From the NCBI GenBank assembly GCA_041675805.1, contig JBAYTD010000043.1, positions 1 to 20,043 on the forward strand: a stretch of 20,043 nt of DNA, given 5' to 3'. This stretch comes from JANNWF01 sp041675805. Lineage in GTDB: Bacteria > Pseudomonadota > Gammaproteobacteria > Xanthomonadales > Xanthomonadaceae. Shown here piece after piece: positions 6,657 to 14,497 of the stretch (its first letter is position 1; every line of letters starts with the position of its first letter). Below the pieces are notes generated by a model. It did not search any database. It was given only the letters and a program-made list of their open reading frames with translations, and was not told the DNA's origin. The translations under genes and the position numbers were made by a program.

Positions 6657-8051
6657 TCAAATCGCGCGCGCGTGGCGTGCCGGCGCGGCGCGGGCGGTGC
6701 CGAGGTAGGCGTCGAAGCACATCGCGATGTTGCGCAGCAGCAGGCGACCGTGTGCGGTGGCGCGGATGCGCTGGCGGCTGGTCAGCACCAGCCCGTCTTC
6801 CTGCAACGGCACCAGCTTCTCCAGCGAGTCGGCGAAGTAATGCTCGAAGTCGATGCCGAACAGTTCCTCGATGCGCTGGCAGTCGATCTCGCCGTGGCAC
6901 ATCAGTTGCTGGATCACTTCCTCGCGCACCATGTCGTCGCCGTTCAGCAGCAGGCCGCGCCAGACCGGCAGCCGGCCGCTGTCGACGGCGGCCTCCCAGG
7001 CCGGCAGGTCGCGCGGGTTCTGCGCATAGCACTCGCCGATGCGGCTGATCGCGCTGACGCCGAGGCCGATCAGGTCGGTGGCGTCGTGCGTGGTGTAGCC
7101 CATGAAATTGCGTTGCAGTTCGCCCTGCGCCTGGGCGATCGCCAGTTCGTCCTCGGGCAGGGCGAAGTGGTCCATGCCGATGTAGCGATAACCGGCGGCC
7201 GACAGTTTTTCGATGGCCAGTTGCAGCAGCGCCAGCTTGGTTTCGCCCGAAGGCATGTCGGCGGGGTTGATCTGCCGCTGCGGGCGGAACAGTTCCGGCA
7301 GGTGGGCATAGCCGTACACCGCCAGGCGGTCCGGACGCACCGCCAGCACGGTGTCGAGGGTGCGGCCGAAGCCTTCCAGCGTCTGCCGCGGCAGGCCATA
7401 GATCAGATCGACATTGACCGAGCGCAGGCCGTGGCGACGGCAGGCGTCGATGATCTCCAGCGTCTGTTCGACGCTCTGGATGCGGTTGACTGCGGCCTGC
7501 ACGGCGGGATCGAAATCCTGCACGCCGAGGCTGGCGCGGTTGAAGCCGATGAAGGCCAGCGCCTCGACATAGGCGGCGTCGATGAAGCGCGGGTCCAGTT
7601 CGATGGAGAAATCGCGCCGCTCGCTGGTGGAGAAGCGGAACGCGGTCTCCAGCGTTTCCATCAGCTCGCCGAGTTGGCCGGCGTCGAGGAAATTGGGCGT
7701 GCCGCCGCCGAGGTGGATCTGCACCACTTCGCGGTCGCGGTCGAACAGCGGCGCGACGGCGCGGATTTCGCGTTGCAGGCGTTCCAGATATTCCGCGCCG
7801 CGCCGCGTGTCGCGGGTGATGATGCGGTTGCAGCCGCAGTAAAAACACGGGCTGCGGCAGAACGGCACATGCAGGTACAGCGACAGGCTGCGCGGGATCG
7901 GATCCTGATTGCTGCGGGCGATCACTTCGCGGAAGGCGGCCTCGCCGAAATCGGCACCGAACTGCGGCGCGGTCGGATAGGAGGTGTAGCGAGGACCAGG
8001 CCGGTCATAACGGCGCAACAGTTCGGCGTCGAAGGCGGGGAAGATGGTCAT
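6657..8051 (-). CDS. hemN: oxygen-independent coproporphyrinogen III oxidase (radical SAM)
   Basis: Converts coproporphyrinogen III to protoporphyrinogen IX in haem synthesis without oxygen. It is 464 aa from the ATG at 8051. The radical-SAM cluster is C65-x3-C69-x2-C72 followed by Cys74 (CRSPCFYCGC), as in true HemN (E. coli C62, C66, C69, C71) and not in HemW-type proteins. Further blocks are GPRYTSYPTA at the N-terminus, HLGGGTPNFL, and YGLPRQT. The C-terminal HemN domain includes MDHFALPEDEL and NFMGYTTH. A start at 8078 would add nine residues, but the FNR/ANR box and the similarity start favour 8051. No Shine-Dalgarno precedes that ATG. Regulation by oxygen is suggested by the box at 8087-8100. 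Confidence 0.97.
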   Translation of the reverse strand: MTIFPAFDAELLRRYDRPGPRYTSYPTAPQFGADFGEAAFREVIARSNQDPIPRSLSLYLHVPFCRSPCFYCGCNRIITRDTRRGAEYLERLQREIRAVAPLFDRDREVVQIHLGGGTPNFLDAGQLGELMETLETAFRFSTSERRDFSIELDPRFIDAAYVEALAFIGFNRASLGVQDFDPAVQAAVNRIQSVEQTLEIIDACRRHGLRSVNVDLIYGLPRQTLEGFGRTLDTVLAVRPDRLAVYGYAHLPELFRPQRQINPADMPSGETKLALLQLAIEKLSAAGYRYIGMDHFALPEDELAIAQAQGELQRNFMGYTTHDATDLIGLGVSAISRIGECYAQNPRDLPAWEAAVDSGRLPVWRGLLLNGDDMVREEVIQQLMCHGEIDCQRIEELFGIDFEHYFADSLEKLVPLQEDGLVLTSRQRIRATAHGRLLLRNIAMCFDAYLGTARAAPARHARAI

Positions 8052-8086
8052 GGCGGCGAGTGTTGCAGCGTGCGCCATTGCTCGCC

Positions 8087-8100
8087 TTGACGCGGATCAA
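8087..8100 (-). promoter_or_regulatory. FNR/ANR-type binding site upstream of hemN
   Basis: The plus strand reads TTGAC-GCGG-ATCAA, one base from the FNR/ANR consensus TTGAT-N4-ATCAA; with flanking bases it is the near-palindrome CTTGA...TCAAG. Its centre is about 42 bases upstream of the hemN ATG at 8051. hemN is a classic FNR/ANR target, so activation under low oxygen is likely. If the box is centred at -41.5, as class II sites are, transcription would start at or beside the ATG. Confidence 0.8.
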
Positions 8101-8104
8101 GCGA

Positions 8105-8131
8105 CGGCGGCGGTTCGTCTTGCCGCCGCCG
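8105..8131 (-). terminator. GC hairpin after the enoyl-CoA isomerase-like gene
   Basis: CGGCGGCGG (8105-8113) pairs with CCGCCGCCG (8123-8131) around a 9-base loop. It lies just downstream of the isomerase stop (8148) and just upstream of the hemN FNR box, separating the two genes. There is no T-run on the minus strand. Confidence 0.4.
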
Positions 8132-8147
8132 CGCCGGCGGGCCATGT

Positions 8148-8915
8148 TCAGCCGCGCGGTTTGTCGCGCAGCCGCGCCACCAGCGCCTTCAGCACCGACT
8201 GCGTTTCCTCGCCGTACCAGGCCTCGATGAACGGTGCCAGGTCGAGGCTGCCGCCGTCGCCGGTGGCGGCGACCAGGTCGGCGCGCGCCAGTGCCCGCGT
8301 ACGCAGCATCGCCGAGCGCGGCAATGCCAGCGTGCCGCGCAACCAGGCGAGCGCCTGCGCCACCACTTCGTCGACCGGGGCCAGCGCATCGACCAGTCCG
8401 ATGTCGCGCGCCTGCCCGGCTTCGATCATCGCCCCGGCCACCAGCAGCCGCTCGGCGCGATGCGCGCCGAGCAGGCGGCGCAGCGCGTACTGGATGGTCT
8501 CCGGCACGATCAGCCCGACCTGCACCTCGTTGAGGCCGATCCGATACGGCCCCTGTGCCATCACCCGGTAATCGCAGTACAGCGACAACACCGCGCCGCC
8601 GGCCGGGCTGTGCCCGGTGATTGCCGCCACGGTCGGTACCGGACAGGCGCAGAGCCGCGCGCAGACGGCGAAGAAGCTGCGCCAGGCGGCTTCCAATTCG
8701 GCCCGGCCCGGCAGTTGCAGCAGCGAGGGCACGTCCAGCCCGGCCGAGAACAGCCCCGGCGCGCCGGACAGCACCAGCCCCTGCGCACCGCCCGCGAGGC
8801 TGTCGACGATGGCCGCGTCCAGCGCTTCCAGCAGGGCCTGGTCGAGCGCATTGGCGGGCGGACGGGCGAGGCGCAGTTCGACGATGGCCTCGGGATGGTC
8901 GTGCCGTTCGAGCAT
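8148..8915 (-). CDS. enoyl-CoA hydratase/isomerase family protein, Delta3,Delta2-enoyl-CoA isomerase-like
   Basis: Crotonase-fold enzyme of 255 aa, probably shifting the double bond of 3-enoyl-CoA to 2-enoyl-CoA so that unsaturated fatty acids can enter beta-oxidation. The first oxyanion-hole block is GLFSAGLD (54-61) and the second is SPAGGA (103-108), followed by CDYRVMA. The block YRIGLNEVQVGLIVP contains Glu130 at the position of the catalytic acid in mitochondrial ECI1 (IGLNETQLG). The pattern SAGLD, PAGG, CDYR, GLNE matches ECI1 better than hydratases, which carry two catalytic glutamates. The start is the ATG giving MLERHDHPE; the frame extends upstream but without family similarity. 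The neighbours (hemN, a PCuAC-like gene) offer no metabolic context. Confidence 0.85.
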   Translation of the reverse strand: MLERHDHPEAIVELRLARPPANALDQALLEALDAAIVDSLAGGAQGLVLSGAPGLFSAGLDVPSLLQLPGRAELEAAWRSFFAVCARLCACPVPTVAAITGHSPAGGAVLSLYCDYRVMAQGPYRIGLNEVQVGLIVPETIQYALRRLLGAHRAERLLVAGAMIEAGQARDIGLVDALAPVDEVVAQALAWLRGTLALPRSAMLRTRALARADLVAATGDGGSLDLAPFIEAWYGEETQSVLKALVARLRDKPRG

Positions 8916-9093
8916 GGGCTTGTCTCGTGTGGAGGGAAGGGCGGGTCTGGCCGGCAAGCCTAGCCGATCACGGCCGGCCGCGCGCTGCCGGCCGGGTTTG
9001 CGCGACATCGGCAAGGCGGAGTAACGTCCGCGCTGGATGCGGTGGGCCATGCCCGCCGCGAACGCTCCCGAAACCTGCAAAACGAGGCGCTGG
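8916..9093. other. divergent intergenic region with a GC hairpin
   Basis: This 178-base gap separates two divergent genes and should hold both promoters, but I find no convincing -10/-35 pair. An 8-base perfect inverted repeat, CGGCCGGC (8971-8978) and GCCGGCCG (8987-8994), lies near its middle. In sequence this GC-rich such a repeat can occur by chance; an operator is possible but unsupported. Confidence 0.3.
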
Positions 9094-9528
9094 ATGAGGA
9101 TTCCGATCTTGCTTGGGCTGCTGCTGTGTGCTGCGCTGGCGCAGGCCGAAGGCGTGCGCTTCCAGGCCGAAGGCGGCTGGGCGGCGGCGCAGGCGCCGGA
9201 GGAGGCGCAGACCTTTATCGGCCATGTCGTGCTGATCAACCAGGGCGACCTGCCGTTGCGCTTCGTCGCTGCCGGCAGCGCGGATTTTCGCCTCGTCGAG
9301 TTCCGCGAACTCCACCAGGAGGACGGCTTCAAGACCACCCGGACGGTGGCGGCCATCGAAATCCCCGCCCACGGTCGTCTGGCGCTCGGACAGGACGGCG
9401 TCTACCTCGCCCTGCAGCAACCGGTCCGCCGCGTCATCCGTGGCGGCATCGTCGTCATCGACCTGATCACCGAAGAGGGCGACCCGCTGCCGGTGGCGCT
9501 CAACATCCGCGCCACAGCGGACCCGTGA
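9094..9528 (+). CDS. exported PCuAC-fold protein without copper ligands
   Basis: A 144-aa protein with a Sec signal peptide (residues 1-18, ALAQA|EG). GAGG at 9084-9087, 6 bases before the ATG, supports this start over the upstream ATG at 9037. The mature part follows the PCu(A)C (DUF461) copper-chaperone layout: INQGDLPLRFVAAGSADFRLVEF, then DGF, IEIPAHGRLALGQDGVYLAL, LITEEGDPLPVALNIR. In copper-binding members the ligands are the His/Met of VELHxH...M and the His and Met of PGGxHLML. Here those segments read VEFRELHQEDGFKTT and GQDGVYLAL, so most or all ligands are lost (His73 may be shifted). It is probably a periplasmic fold relative with another role. It is convergent with the EamA transporter. 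Confidence 0.7.
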   Translation: MRIPILLGLLLCAALAQAEGVRFQAEGGWAAAQAPEEAQTFIGHVVLINQGDLPLRFVAAGSADFRLVEFRELHQEDGFKTTRTVAAIEIPAHGRLALGQDGVYLALQQPVRRVIRGGIVVIDLITEEGDPLPVALNIRATADP

Positions 9529-9571
9529 CGCGCTCGCGCGCCATGCCGACGCGGAACAGAAACGGCTTCCC

Positions 9572-10495
9572 TCACTGGCTGCGATGCGACTCGCTGCCGA
9601 TCTCCGCATCGGTCACGGTGCGCCGCGCCAGCACGGTTTCACGGTGGGTGATGTAGGCGGTGGAAAGGAAGATCACGCCGGCACCGATCAGCGTCCAGCG
9701 GTCCAGGGTTTCGCCGAACAGCAGCCAGGCCAAGGTGGCGACGATGGGCAACTGGGCGAAGCTGATCGAGGTCAGGGCGGAGGCGTCGCCGAGTTTCAGC
9801 GCGCGGGTCCAGAAGATGTGGCCGACGGTGCCGAGGAAGCCGGCGAGGATCACCAGCAGCCAGCCGGTCGGGCTGGGCCAGGTCCAGAAGAACAGCGCCG
9901 GGACCAGCGCCAGCGGCACCCAGATCAGGGTGGTGTAGATGACGATGGTGTCCGGGTGTTCGCTGCGCGAGAGGAACTTGATGCTGATCGCGACGATGGC
10001 GCTGAACAGGGCGGCGGACACCGCCACCAGGGTTCCCGGCGAGAAGCCGTCGATGCCGGGACGGACGATCACCAGCACGCCGATGAAACCGATGACGACG
10101 GCGCTCCAGCGACGCGCGCGGACCACTTCGTGCAGGAAGATCACCGCGCCGATGGTGACGAACAGCGGGGTCGAGTAGGACAGTGCCACCGCCTGCGCCA
10201 GCGGCAGGTTGGCCAGCGACCAGAATCCGGCCAGCATCGACACGATGCCGAGGCCGCAGCGCACCACGTAGAGCCAGAACTTGTCGGTGCGCAACAGGCC
10301 GAGGCCGCCACGGAACAGCAGCGGCAGGGCGAACAGGAAGCCGAACAGGGTGCGGAAAAAGGCGATCTCGAACGGATGCATTTCCGCCGCCGCCAGGCGG
10401 ATGACCACGGCCATGAAGGCGAACATCACCGTGCTGCCGAGCATCAGCAAGGTGGCGGTGGCCATGTCCGAGCGCTGTCTGGCGGGTTTCACCAT
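9572..10495 (-). CDS. DMT-superfamily transporter (EamA domains)
   Basis: Inner-membrane protein of 307 aa with about ten hydrophobic helices in two EamA repeats (roughly residues 12-145 and 155-290). The first repeat starts ATLLMLGSTVMFAFMAVVIRL and contains the typical ALSYSTPLFVTIGA; the second contains FWTRALKLGDASALTSISF, a usual EamA half-site. Substrates of this family range over amino acids, metabolites and drugs; nothing here specifies one. The ATG at 10495 overlaps the murB stop by 7 bases, so translation is probably coupled. A second ATG at 10465 would shorten the protein by ten residues and is also possible. It is the last gene of the DUF4190-pyrD-murB operon. The C-terminal tail is hydrophilic and cytoplasmic-looking. 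Confidence 0.88.
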   Translation of the reverse strand: MVKPARQRSDMATATLLMLGSTVMFAFMAVVIRLAAAEMHPFEIAFFRTLFGFLFALPLLFRGGLGLLRTDKFWLYVVRCGLGIVSMLAGFWSLANLPLAQAVALSYSTPLFVTIGAVIFLHEVVRARRWSAVVIGFIGVLVIVRPGIDGFSPGTLVAVSAALFSAIVAISIKFLSRSEHPDTIVIYTTLIWVPLALVPALFFWTWPSPTGWLLVILAGFLGTVGHIFWTRALKLGDASALTSISFAQLPIVATLAWLLFGETLDRWTLIGAGVIFLSTAYITHRETVLARRTVTDAEIGSESHRSQ

Positions 10496-11523
10496 GTGGC
10501 ACCGACGATGCGTGGCTCCGGCTCCAGATCGATGGCGAAACGCTCTCGCACGCTGTCGGCGATGCGCCGGGCGAGGTCGAGGATCTGCCGGCCGCTGGCC
10601 TGGCCATGGTTGACCAGCACCAAGGCGTGCTGGGCGGCAACGCCGGCGTCGCCGTCGCGAAAGCCCTTCCAGCCGCAATGCTCGATCAGCCAGGCGGCGG
10701 AGACCTTGACCTGCCCGGTGTCGCCGCCATGCAGCGGCAGGCCGGGGAAGTCGCGGGCGAGTTCGGCGGCGCGGGCCTGGTCGACCAGCGGGTTCTTGAA
10801 GAAGCTGCCGGCGTTGCCGAGCAGCATCGGGTTGGGCAGCTTGCGGCTGCGCAGGCGACTGATCGCCTCGGCGATCAGCGAGGGCCGCAGCGGCGCGTCG
10901 CCGAACTCGGCCAGGGTTTCGCGCACGCCGGCGTAGTCGAGCCGGAACGGCCGGCTGCGGTCCAGTTCCAGTTCCAGCGCGGTGATGATCCAGCGCTCCG
11001 GCTGGCGCTTGAACAGGCTGTCGCGGTAGCCGAAGGCGCATGTGCCGTGGTCGAGGCGGACGATGCGCCCGGCGTGGCGGTCGAAGGCTTCCACGCTGCG
11101 GATGAACTCGCCCGCTTCCGCGCCATAGGCACCGATGTTCTGGATCGGCGCGGCACCGACCGAGCCGGGGATCAGGGCGAGGTTCTCCAGACCGTGCAAG
11201 CCCTGCGCCACGCTCCAGCGCACCAGGTCGTCCCAGCGCTCGCCGGCCTCGGCACGGATCAGGACGCGCTCGCCGTCGCGTTCGAGGATGCGGATGCCCT
11301 GATTGGCCAGCGACAACACCAGTCCGTCGACATCGCCGGCGAACAACAGATTGCTGCCTTCGCCCAGCGTCAGCACCGGCTTGTCGCGCAGCCAGGGCAG
11401 GGCGAGCAGTTCGCCCAGCGCCTGCGGCTGACGCAGGTCGGCGAGCAGTTCCGCGCGCGCCGACACGCGGAAGCTGCTGCGCGCGTCCAGCGGGGCGTTT
11501 TCGATCAGGTTGTAGGCGCTCAT
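10489..11523 (-). CDS. murB: UDP-N-acetylenolpyruvoylglucosamine reductase
   Basis: Reduces UDP-GlcNAc-enolpyruvate to UDP-MurNAc with NADPH, the second committed step of peptidoglycan synthesis. The 344-aa protein is type I (E. coli-like, about 342 aa). FAD-binding segments are LGEGSNLLF and IPGSVGAAPIQNIGAYG. The catalytic serine is in GNAGSFFKNP, and a conserved glutamate is in DLEPEPRIVG near the C-terminus. The extra YRDSLFK loop typical of type I MurB is present. The ATG overlaps the pyrD stop by 4 bases (ATGA, 11520-11523), and its own stop overlaps the EamA transporter start. An essential cell-wall gene is thus embedded in a pyrimidine operon. Confidence 0.97.
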   Translation of the reverse strand: MSAYNLIENAPLDARSSFRVSARAELLADLRQPQALGELLALPWLRDKPVLTLGEGSNLLFAGDVDGLVLSLANQGIRILERDGERVLIRAEAGERWDDLVRWSVAQGLHGLENLALIPGSVGAAPIQNIGAYGAEAGEFIRSVEAFDRHAGRIVRLDHGTCAFGYRDSLFKRQPERWIITALELELDRSRPFRLDYAGVRETLAEFGDAPLRPSLIAEAISRLRSRKLPNPMLLGNAGSFFKNPLVDQARAAELARDFPGLPLHGGDTGQVKVSAAWLIEHCGWKGFRDGDAGVAAQHALVLVNHGQASGRQILDLARRIADSVRERFAIDLEPEPRIVGATW

Positions 11524-12557
11524 CCGCTGCTGGGTGCCTCGCGACGGCGGCGGATGGCCTCGACGCACTCGGCGATCAGCGCCGGACCGCGATAGACCAG
11601 ACCGGTGTAGCACTGCACCACGGTGGCCCCGGCGGCGATCTTGCCGGCGGCGTCGGCACCACTGAGGATGCCGCCGACGCCGATGATCGGGATCGACCCC
11701 GGCAGCCGCGCGCGCAGCCGGCGCAGCATGTAGGTGGAGTGCGCGTACAGCGGCTGCCCGGACAGTCCGCCGGCTTCCTTGGCGTGGGCGTGGCCGGCGA
11801 CCTGGCTGCGGTCGACCGTGGTGTTGGTGGCGATCACGCCATCGACGCCGGCGCGCATGAACACTTCCGCCATGGCGTCCATCTCGGCATCGAACAGATC
11901 CGGCGCGATCTTCACCAGCATCGGCTTGCGCGCGCCGTGGCGGGCGGCCAGCCGTTCCTGCTGCTCGCGCAGCACGCCGATGAAGCGTTGCAGCAGTTGT
12001 TCCTGTTGCAGGTCGCGCAGGCCGCGGGTGTTGGGCGAGGAGATGTTGATGACGATGTAGCCGGCCAGCGGATAGACGCGCCCCAGGCAATGGATGTAAT
12101 CGTCCACCGCCTGCTCGTTGGGCGTGCTGGCGTTCTTGCCGATGTTGATGCCGAGCAGGCCGTTCCAGCGGGCGCGCTCGACGTTGCGCACCAGCGCGTC
12201 GACGCCGTCGTTGTTGAAGCCCAGACGGTTGATCAGCGCGTTCTTGTCGGCGAGGCGGAACATCCGCGGGCGCGGATTGCCGGTCTGCGGGCGCGGCGTC
12301 ACCGTGCCGATTTCGATGAAGCCGAAACCGAGCGCGGCGAGGGCGTCGATGTGGGCACCGTTCTTGTCCAGCCCGGCGGCGAGGCCGACCGGGTTCTCGA
12401 AGGTCAGGCCCATCGCCTTGACCGGCATCGGTCGCGGCCGTTTGGCCAGCAGCCGCGACAAACCCATGCGGTGCGCCGTGTCGAGCGCGCGCAGGCCCGC
12501 CTCGTGGGCACGCTCGGGTGCCATGCGGAACAGCAGCGGGCGGGCCAGCGGGTACAT
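11520..12557 (-). CDS. pyrD: dihydroorotate dehydrogenase (quinone), class 2
   Basis: Oxidises dihydroorotate to orotate in pyrimidine synthesis and passes electrons to quinone at the inner membrane. The 345-aa protein aligns throughout with E. coli PyrD: MYPLARPLLFRMAPERAHE is the N-terminal amphipathic quinone-binding segment, followed by NPVGLAAGLDKNG, FIEIGTVTPRPQ, GINIGKN, the catalytic serine in YIVINISSPNT, VKIAPDL, VIATNTT and GVGGI. The serine at the catalytic position, rather than cysteine, marks class 2. The start at 12557 matches the E. coli N-terminus; the frame continues far upstream without similarity. It lies 5 bases after the DUF4190 gene and overlaps murB by 4 bases. Confidence 0.97.
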   Translation of the reverse strand: MYPLARPLLFRMAPERAHEAGLRALDTAHRMGLSRLLAKRPRPMPVKAMGLTFENPVGLAAGLDKNGAHIDALAALGFGFIEIGTVTPRPQTGNPRPRMFRLADKNALINRLGFNNDGVDALVRNVERARWNGLLGINIGKNASTPNEQAVDDYIHCLGRVYPLAGYIVINISSPNTRGLRDLQQEQLLQRFIGVLREQQERLAARHGARKPMLVKIAPDLFDAEMDAMAEVFMRAGVDGVIATNTTVDRSQVAGHAHAKEAGGLSGQPLYAHSTYMLRRLRARLPGSIPIIGVGGILSGADAAGKIAAGATVVQCYTGLVYRGPALIAECVEAIRRRREAPSSG

Positions 12558-12562
12558 GCGGG

Positions 12563-12877
12563 TCAGAAGTTGCCCTGGCCGAGAATCGCGATCAGCCCGG
12601 CGAGTCCGCCGAAGAACAGCACCAGCAGCAGGATGCCGCCGATGATCAGGGCCAGGTTCACGTAGCCGAGGATCAGGCCGATGATGGCCATCGCGTCGCC
12701 CTGGACCATGCCCTGGCTGCGGCGAATCTCGCTGCGCGCCATGTGCCCGGAAACCACCGCGATGATGGCGGCGATGAAGGGCAGCAGCACCCAGCTGGCG
12801 ATGCCCGAGGCCAGGCTGACGATGGCGGAAACCGAGGTCGGTGCCTGACCGGACGGAGGCGGAAGCGTGTCGTTCAT
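12563..12877 (-). CDS. small DUF4190-type membrane protein
   Basis: A 104-aa protein with a proline-rich N-terminus and two hydrophobic segments, at about residues 17-44 and 63-97. Between them is the conserved block GHMARSEIRRSQGMVQGDAMA followed by GLILGYVNL, the hallmark of DUF4190, whose function is unknown. GGGAG lies about 7 bases before the ATG, supporting this start. Its stop is 5 bases from the pyrD start, so it leads the pyrD-murB-EamA operon. DUF4190 proteins occur widely as small membrane proteins and I infer no specific role here. Confidence 0.85.
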   Translation of the reverse strand: MNDTLPPPSGQAPTSVSAIVSLASGIASWVLLPFIAAIIAVVSGHMARSEIRRSQGMVQGDAMAIIGLILGYVNLALIIGGILLLVLFFGGLAGLIAILGQGNF

Positions 12878-12903
12878 GGTCGAACTCCCTGGGGTTGGCC
12901 GGC

Positions 12904-12928
12904 GACCGGCATGGCGATTGTGCCGGTC
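12904..12928 (-). terminator. hairpin between the aldehyde dehydrogenase and DUF4190 genes
   Basis: GACCGGCA (12904-12911) and TGCCGGTC (12921-12928) form a perfect 8-base stem with a 9-base loop, 37 bases beyond the aldehyde dehydrogenase stop. No T-run follows. It may separate the dehydrogenase from the downstream operon. Confidence 0.4.
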
Positions 12929-12964
12929 CGCGATGGCGCGTGCTTGAGCGGCGGCTGTCCGTGC

Positions 12965-14497
12965 TCAGACGTCGAAGCGGATGCCCTGCGCCAGCGGCAG
13001 CGAATCGGAGTAATTGATGGTGTTGGTCTGCCGGCGCATGTAGACCTTCCAGGCGTCGGAGCCGGACTCGCGGCCGCCGCCGGTGTCCTTCTCGCCGCCG
13101 AAGGCACCGCCGATTTCCGCCCCGGAGGTGCCGATGTTGACGTTGGCGATGCCGCAGTCGCTGCCGGCCGCCGAGAGGAACTTCTCCGCCGCCTTCAGGT
13201 TCTGCGTGAAGATCGACGACGACAGGCCCTGCGGCACGGCGTTCTGCATGGCGATGGCTTCGTCCAGCGTCGAGTATTTCATCACGTAGAGGATCGGCGC
13301 GAAGGTTTCGTGCTGGACGATCTGGTCGGTGTTCTTCAGTCCGGTGATGATCGTGGGCAGCACGAAGTTGCCCGGGCGGTCGATGCGCGCGCCGCCGGTT
13401 TCCACCTTGCCGCCGCTGGCCTTGGCCTTGGCGATGGCGGCGAGGAATTCCTCCACCGCCTGCGGGCTGTTGAGCGGGCCCATCAGGTTGGCGGCATCGA
13501 GCGGATCGCCGATCTTGGCTTCGACCTGCTTGTAGGCCTTGACCAGTGTTGCCAGCACGTCCTCGTAGATCGACTCGTGCACGATCAGGCGGCGGGTCGT
13601 GGTGCAGCGCTGGCCGGCGGTGCCGACGGCGCCGAACACGATGCCGGGAATGGCCAGCTTCAGGTCGGCGCTCTCGTCCAGGATGATGGCGTTGTTGCCG
13701 CCCAGCTCCAGCAGGCAGCGGCCGAGCCGGCGCGCCACCTTCTCGTTGACCTGACGGCCGATGCGGGTGGAGCCGGTGAACGAGATCAGCGCCACGCGGG
13801 CATCTTCGACCATCTTTTCCGACAGCGCGGTGCCGGCGTCGTTGATCAGGAAGAACAGGTCCGGGAAGCCGCCCTCGCGCAGCGCCTCGTTGCAGATCTT
13901 CATGCTGGCGATGGCGGTCAGCGGGGTCTTGTTGGACGGCTTCCAGATGCAGATGTCGCCGCAGATCGCGGCCAGGAAACTGTTCCAGCTCCACACCGCG
14001 ACCGGGAAGTTGAAGGCGCTGATGATGCCGACCAGGCCGATCGGGTGGTACTGCTCGTACATGCGGTGGCCGGGGCGCTCGGAGTGCATGGTGTAGCCGT
14101 ACAGCATGCGGCTTTGGCCGACCGCGAAATCGGCGATGTCGATCATCTCCTGCACTTCGCCGTCGCCTTCCGGCTTGGACTTGCCCATTTCCAGCGCCAC
14201 CAGCGAACCCAGCGCGTCCTTGTGCTTGCGCAGGGCTTCGCCACACAGGCGGATCGCCTCGCCACGGCGCGGTGCCGGCGTGGTGCGCCAGACCTTGAAG
14301 GCTTCCTGCGCACGCGCGATCACGGTTTCGTAATCGGCCTCGGTGGTCGCCTCGACCGTGGCGATGACCTCGCCGGTGGTCGGGTTGCGCGGCTCGATCA
14401 GCCCGGCACCACTGGCGCTGGACCACTCGCCCTGGCCCAGGTAGGTACCGGGGTTGTTCGTGGCGAGGCCGAAGGATTGCAGGAGGGCATTCGACAT
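12965..14497 (-). CDS. ALDH7-family aldehyde dehydrogenase (aminoadipate-semialdehyde / piperideine-6-carboxylate type)
   Basis: NAD-dependent aldehyde dehydrogenase of 510 aa. By family it probably oxidises 2-aminoadipate 6-semialdehyde (in equilibrium with piperideine-6-carboxylate) in lysine catabolism, like bacterial AmaB/Pcd and human ALDH7A1. Visible blocks are IISAFNFPVAVWSWN and WKPSNKTPLTA (NAD site), FTGSTRIG, catalytic Glu264 in LLELGGNNA, nucleophile Cys298 in GTAGQRCTTTRRL, ETFAPILYV, and the ALDH7 tail GGGRESGSDAWKVYMRRQTNTINYS. GGAG lies 5 bases before the ATG at 14497. No other lysine-degradation gene is visible beside it, so the substrate rests on family similarity only. Confidence 0.92.
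   Translation of the reverse strand: MSNALLQSFGLATNNPGTYLGQGEWSSASGAGLIEPRNPTTGEVIATVEATTEADYETVIARAQEAFKVWRTTPAPRRGEAIRLCGEALRKHKDALGSLVALEMGKSKPEGDGEVQEMIDIADFAVGQSRMLYGYTMHSERPGHRMYEQYHPIGLVGIISAFNFPVAVWSWNSFLAAICGDICIWKPSNKTPLTAIASMKICNEALREGGFPDLFFLINDAGTALSEKMVEDARVALISFTGSTRIGRQVNEKVARRLGRCLLELGGNNAIILDESADLKLAIPGIVFGAVGTAGQRCTTTRRLIVHESIYEDVLATLVKAYKQVEAKIGDPLDAANLMGPLNSPQAVEEFLAAIAKAKASGGKVETGGARIDRPGNFVLPTIITGLKNTDQIVQHETFAPILYVMKYSTLDEAIAMQNAVPQGLSSSIFTQNLKAAEKFLSAAGSDCGIANVNIGTSGAEIGGAFGGEKDTGGGRESGSDAWKVYMRRQTNTINYSDSLPLAQGIRFDV

Noticed and set aside
6672..8090. 472-codon plus-strand open frame opposite hemN
   Set aside because: Antisense to hemN, with Ala/Gln/Val-rich translation typical of a complement frame.
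9584..10936. 450-codon plus-strand open frame opposite the EamA transporter and murB
   Set aside because: The translation is very rich in Asp, Glu, Gln and Gly with no motif; it is the complement of membrane-helix codons.
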